Shown: positions 48,466 to 49,798 of the stretch, piece by piece | How positions within the stretch are numbered: the stretch's first letter is position 1 | Layout of the letters: every line of letters starts with the position of its first letter | Assembly: GCA_947167235.1 (NCBI GenBank) | Contig: CAMVHF010000004.1 | Coordinates: 1-49,798 of the forward strand | From: an uncultured Alphaproteobacteria bacterium | GTDB lineage: Bacteria; Pseudomonadota; Alphaproteobacteria; RF32; CAG-239 | Direction: 5' to 3' | DNA: 49,798 bases | Notes under the pieces: model-generated | Seen by the model: the letters and a program-made list of their open reading frames with translations, nothing else | Database searches by the model: none | What the model was told of the DNA's origin: nothing | Translations under genes and position numbers: made by a program

Positions 48466-49798
48466 ATGCACGATTTAAGTTTAATCCGGAATTTTGCGAT
48501 TATTGCACATATTGACCACGGAAAATCGACTATTGCCGACCGCATTATCGAATATTGCGGCGGTTTGCAACAGCGTGAGATGACCGAACAGGTCTTGGAT
48601 TCAATGGATATCGAACGTGAGCGCGGTATTACCATTAAGGCGCAAACCGTGCGCTTAAATTATAAAGCCAAAGACGGTAAAACTTATCAGCTTAATTTAA
48701 TCGATACACCGGGACACGTCGATTTTACTTATGAAGTGTCGCGTTCACTGGCCTCGTGCGAGGGTTCGGTTCTGGTGGTTGATGCGACGCAGGGTGTTGA
48801 AGCACAAACGCTTGCCAATGTGTATTTGGCTTTGGATAATGATCATGAAATTGTGCCGGCCTTAAATAAAATCGATTTGCCGTCTGCCGATGTCGAACGT
48901 GTTAAACAACAGATCGAAGATGTTATCGGTTTGGATACTTCTAACGCGGTGGAAGTGTCAGGTAAAACCGGTTACGGCATCGAGGATTTACTTGAAGCGG
49001 TGGTGAAATATCTGCCGGCGCCGACGGGCGATGAAAGCAAACCGACAAAAGCTCTGCTAATCGACAGTTGGTATGATTCTTATCTTGGTGTGGTTATTTT
49101 GGTGCGTGCCAAAGACGGTATTTTGCGTAAAAAACAAAATATTCGCATGATGTCTAACGGTATGGATTACGTTATTGACAGGATCGGCGTGTTTACCCCT
49201 AAAATGAAAGATGTTGAGGCCCTTTATCCGGGCGAAGTCGGCTTTATTACCGCGAGTATTAAAAGTCTGGACGACTGCCGTATCGGTGATACGATAACCG
49301 ACAATAAACAGCCGTGTTCCGAGGCTTTACCTGGATTTAAACCGTCGGTTTCGGTGGTATTTTGCTCGATTTTTCCGGTCGACAGCAGTCAGTATGATGC
49401 CTTAAAAGAAGCGTTGGCAAAACTCAAACTCAATGATGCCAGTATCGAATATCAGCCGGAAAATTCCGGTGCACTCGGGTTGGGTTTCAGATGCGGCTTT
49501 TTAGGCTTGTTGCATATGGAAATTATTCAGGAACGAATCGGCCGTGAATTTGATTTGGATATCATTACGACAGCGCCGTCGGTTGCGTATAAACTCTATA
49601 TGACAAATGGCAGTGAATCCACGCTTGATAATCCGGCCGATATGCCGGATCCGTCAACCATTAAATTGATAGAAGAACCGATGGTGCGGGCAACCATTAT
49701 GGTGCCGGATGAATATTTAGGCTCGATTTTGAAGCTGTGTACCGAACGTCGCGGCTCGCAAGAAGATTTGACCTATGTCGGTAATCGTGCCATGGTCG
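48466..49798 (+). CDS. lepA: Elongation factor 4 (LepA), 3' end outside the window
   Basis: Not in the ORF track because it runs off the window edge. The ATG at 48466 has a strong aggagg (48456-48461). The 444 visible codons cover about three quarters of the ~600-aa protein. GTPase motifs are AHIDHGKST (G1), the [10 protein letters not shown] switch I region (G2), IDTPGHVDF (G3) and NKIDLPSAD (G4), followed by translation-factor beta-barrel and EF-G-like domains ([16 protein letters not shown] is LepA-specific). LepA acts on ribosomes in back-translocation or initiation under stress. Confidence 0.97.
   Translation, partial: MHDLSLIRNFAIIAHIDHGKSTIADRIIEYCGGLQQREMTEQVLDSMDIERERGITIKAQTVRLNYKAKDGKTYQLNLIDTPGHVDFTYEVSRSLASCEGSVLVVDATQGVEAQTLANVYLALDNDHEIVPALNKIDLPSADVERVKQQIEDVIGLDTSNAVEVSGKTGYGIEDLLEAVVKYLPAPTGDESKPTKALLIDSWYDSYLGVVILVRAKDGILRKKQNIRMMSNGMDYVIDRIGVFTPKMKDVEALYPGEVGFITASIKSLDDCRIGDTITDNKQPCSEALPGFKPSVSVVFCSIFPVDSSQYDALKEALAKLKLNDASIEYQPENSGALGLGFRCGFLGLLHMEIIQERIGREFDLDIITTAPSVAYKLYMTNGSESTLDNPADMPDPSTIKLIEEPMVRATIMVPDEYLGSILKLCTERRGSQEDLTYVGNRAMV

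Overview
The window reads as chromosomal DNA of a low-GC, Gram-negative alphaproteobacterium, probably a host-associated or anaerobic lineage. The evidence is a Mic60/mitofilin-like protein (COG4223 type) beside tsaD, a DUF2155 protein, a one-cysteine alphaproteobacterial DksA, a maf-RNase E/G-yacG block, an ELM1-like (DUF1022) protein, a complete MlaE-F-D plus auxiliary lipoprotein operon, and lipoproteins and beta-barrels typical of an outer membrane. A pta-ackA pair suggests acetate-forming fermentation. The species cannot be named from sequence alone. No tRNA, rRNA, IS element, CRISPR array or integrase was seen, and no gene-free stretch exceeds 300 bp.

Layout. 1-250: an 86-bp tandem repeat. 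250-3616: ELM1-like protein, two small secreted or lipoprotein genes, a CbpA/DnaJ-like co-chaperone and a DUF1349 protein. 3682-8425: a parvulin-type isomerase divergent from secA, then a pilin-like protein with an unusual N-terminus. 8461-15774: trpS (-), then a serS-led operon with an HD hydrolase, a HAD phosphatase, a membrane-anchored Memo/AMMECR1-like protein without Memo metal ligands, an M49-like metallopeptidase, a small membrane protein and a 55-aa lipoprotein. 15842-17718: envelope genes and a second pilin-like gene. 17810-23394: dksA, maf, RNase G-like, yacG and the Mla operon. 23425-26370: an accessory island. 26371-30680: nth, tsaD, Mic60-like and an ADP-dependent sugar kinase. 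30756-37804: envelope and unknown genes, two M50-like membrane proteases, a Mur ligase, a TetR regulator, DUF2155 and two short MCE proteins. 37939-41940: a Gld-type ABC exporter with a DUF4340 protein. 41991-49798: ackA, pta, a DUF2066-like protein, an AI-2E-type permease, small genes, a promoter-leader-terminator unit and the 5' part of lepA.

The most interesting region is 23.4-26.4 kb. Two genes there share a nearly identical 5' leader hairpin and first ~36 codons, then diverge completely, and each is followed by a small membrane protein. This looks like modular effector (toxin)/immunity cassettes with a common N-terminal module; one C-terminus resembles domains I associate with Rhs effectors. 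Function is inferred, not shown.

Other points of interest are the bacterial ADP-dependent phosphofructokinase/glucokinase homologue, the degenerate Memo-AMMECR1 fusion beside an M49-like peptidase, the pilin-like protein downstream of secA, and a near-consensus promoter driving a ~70-nt leader with a 12-codon ORF and terminator.
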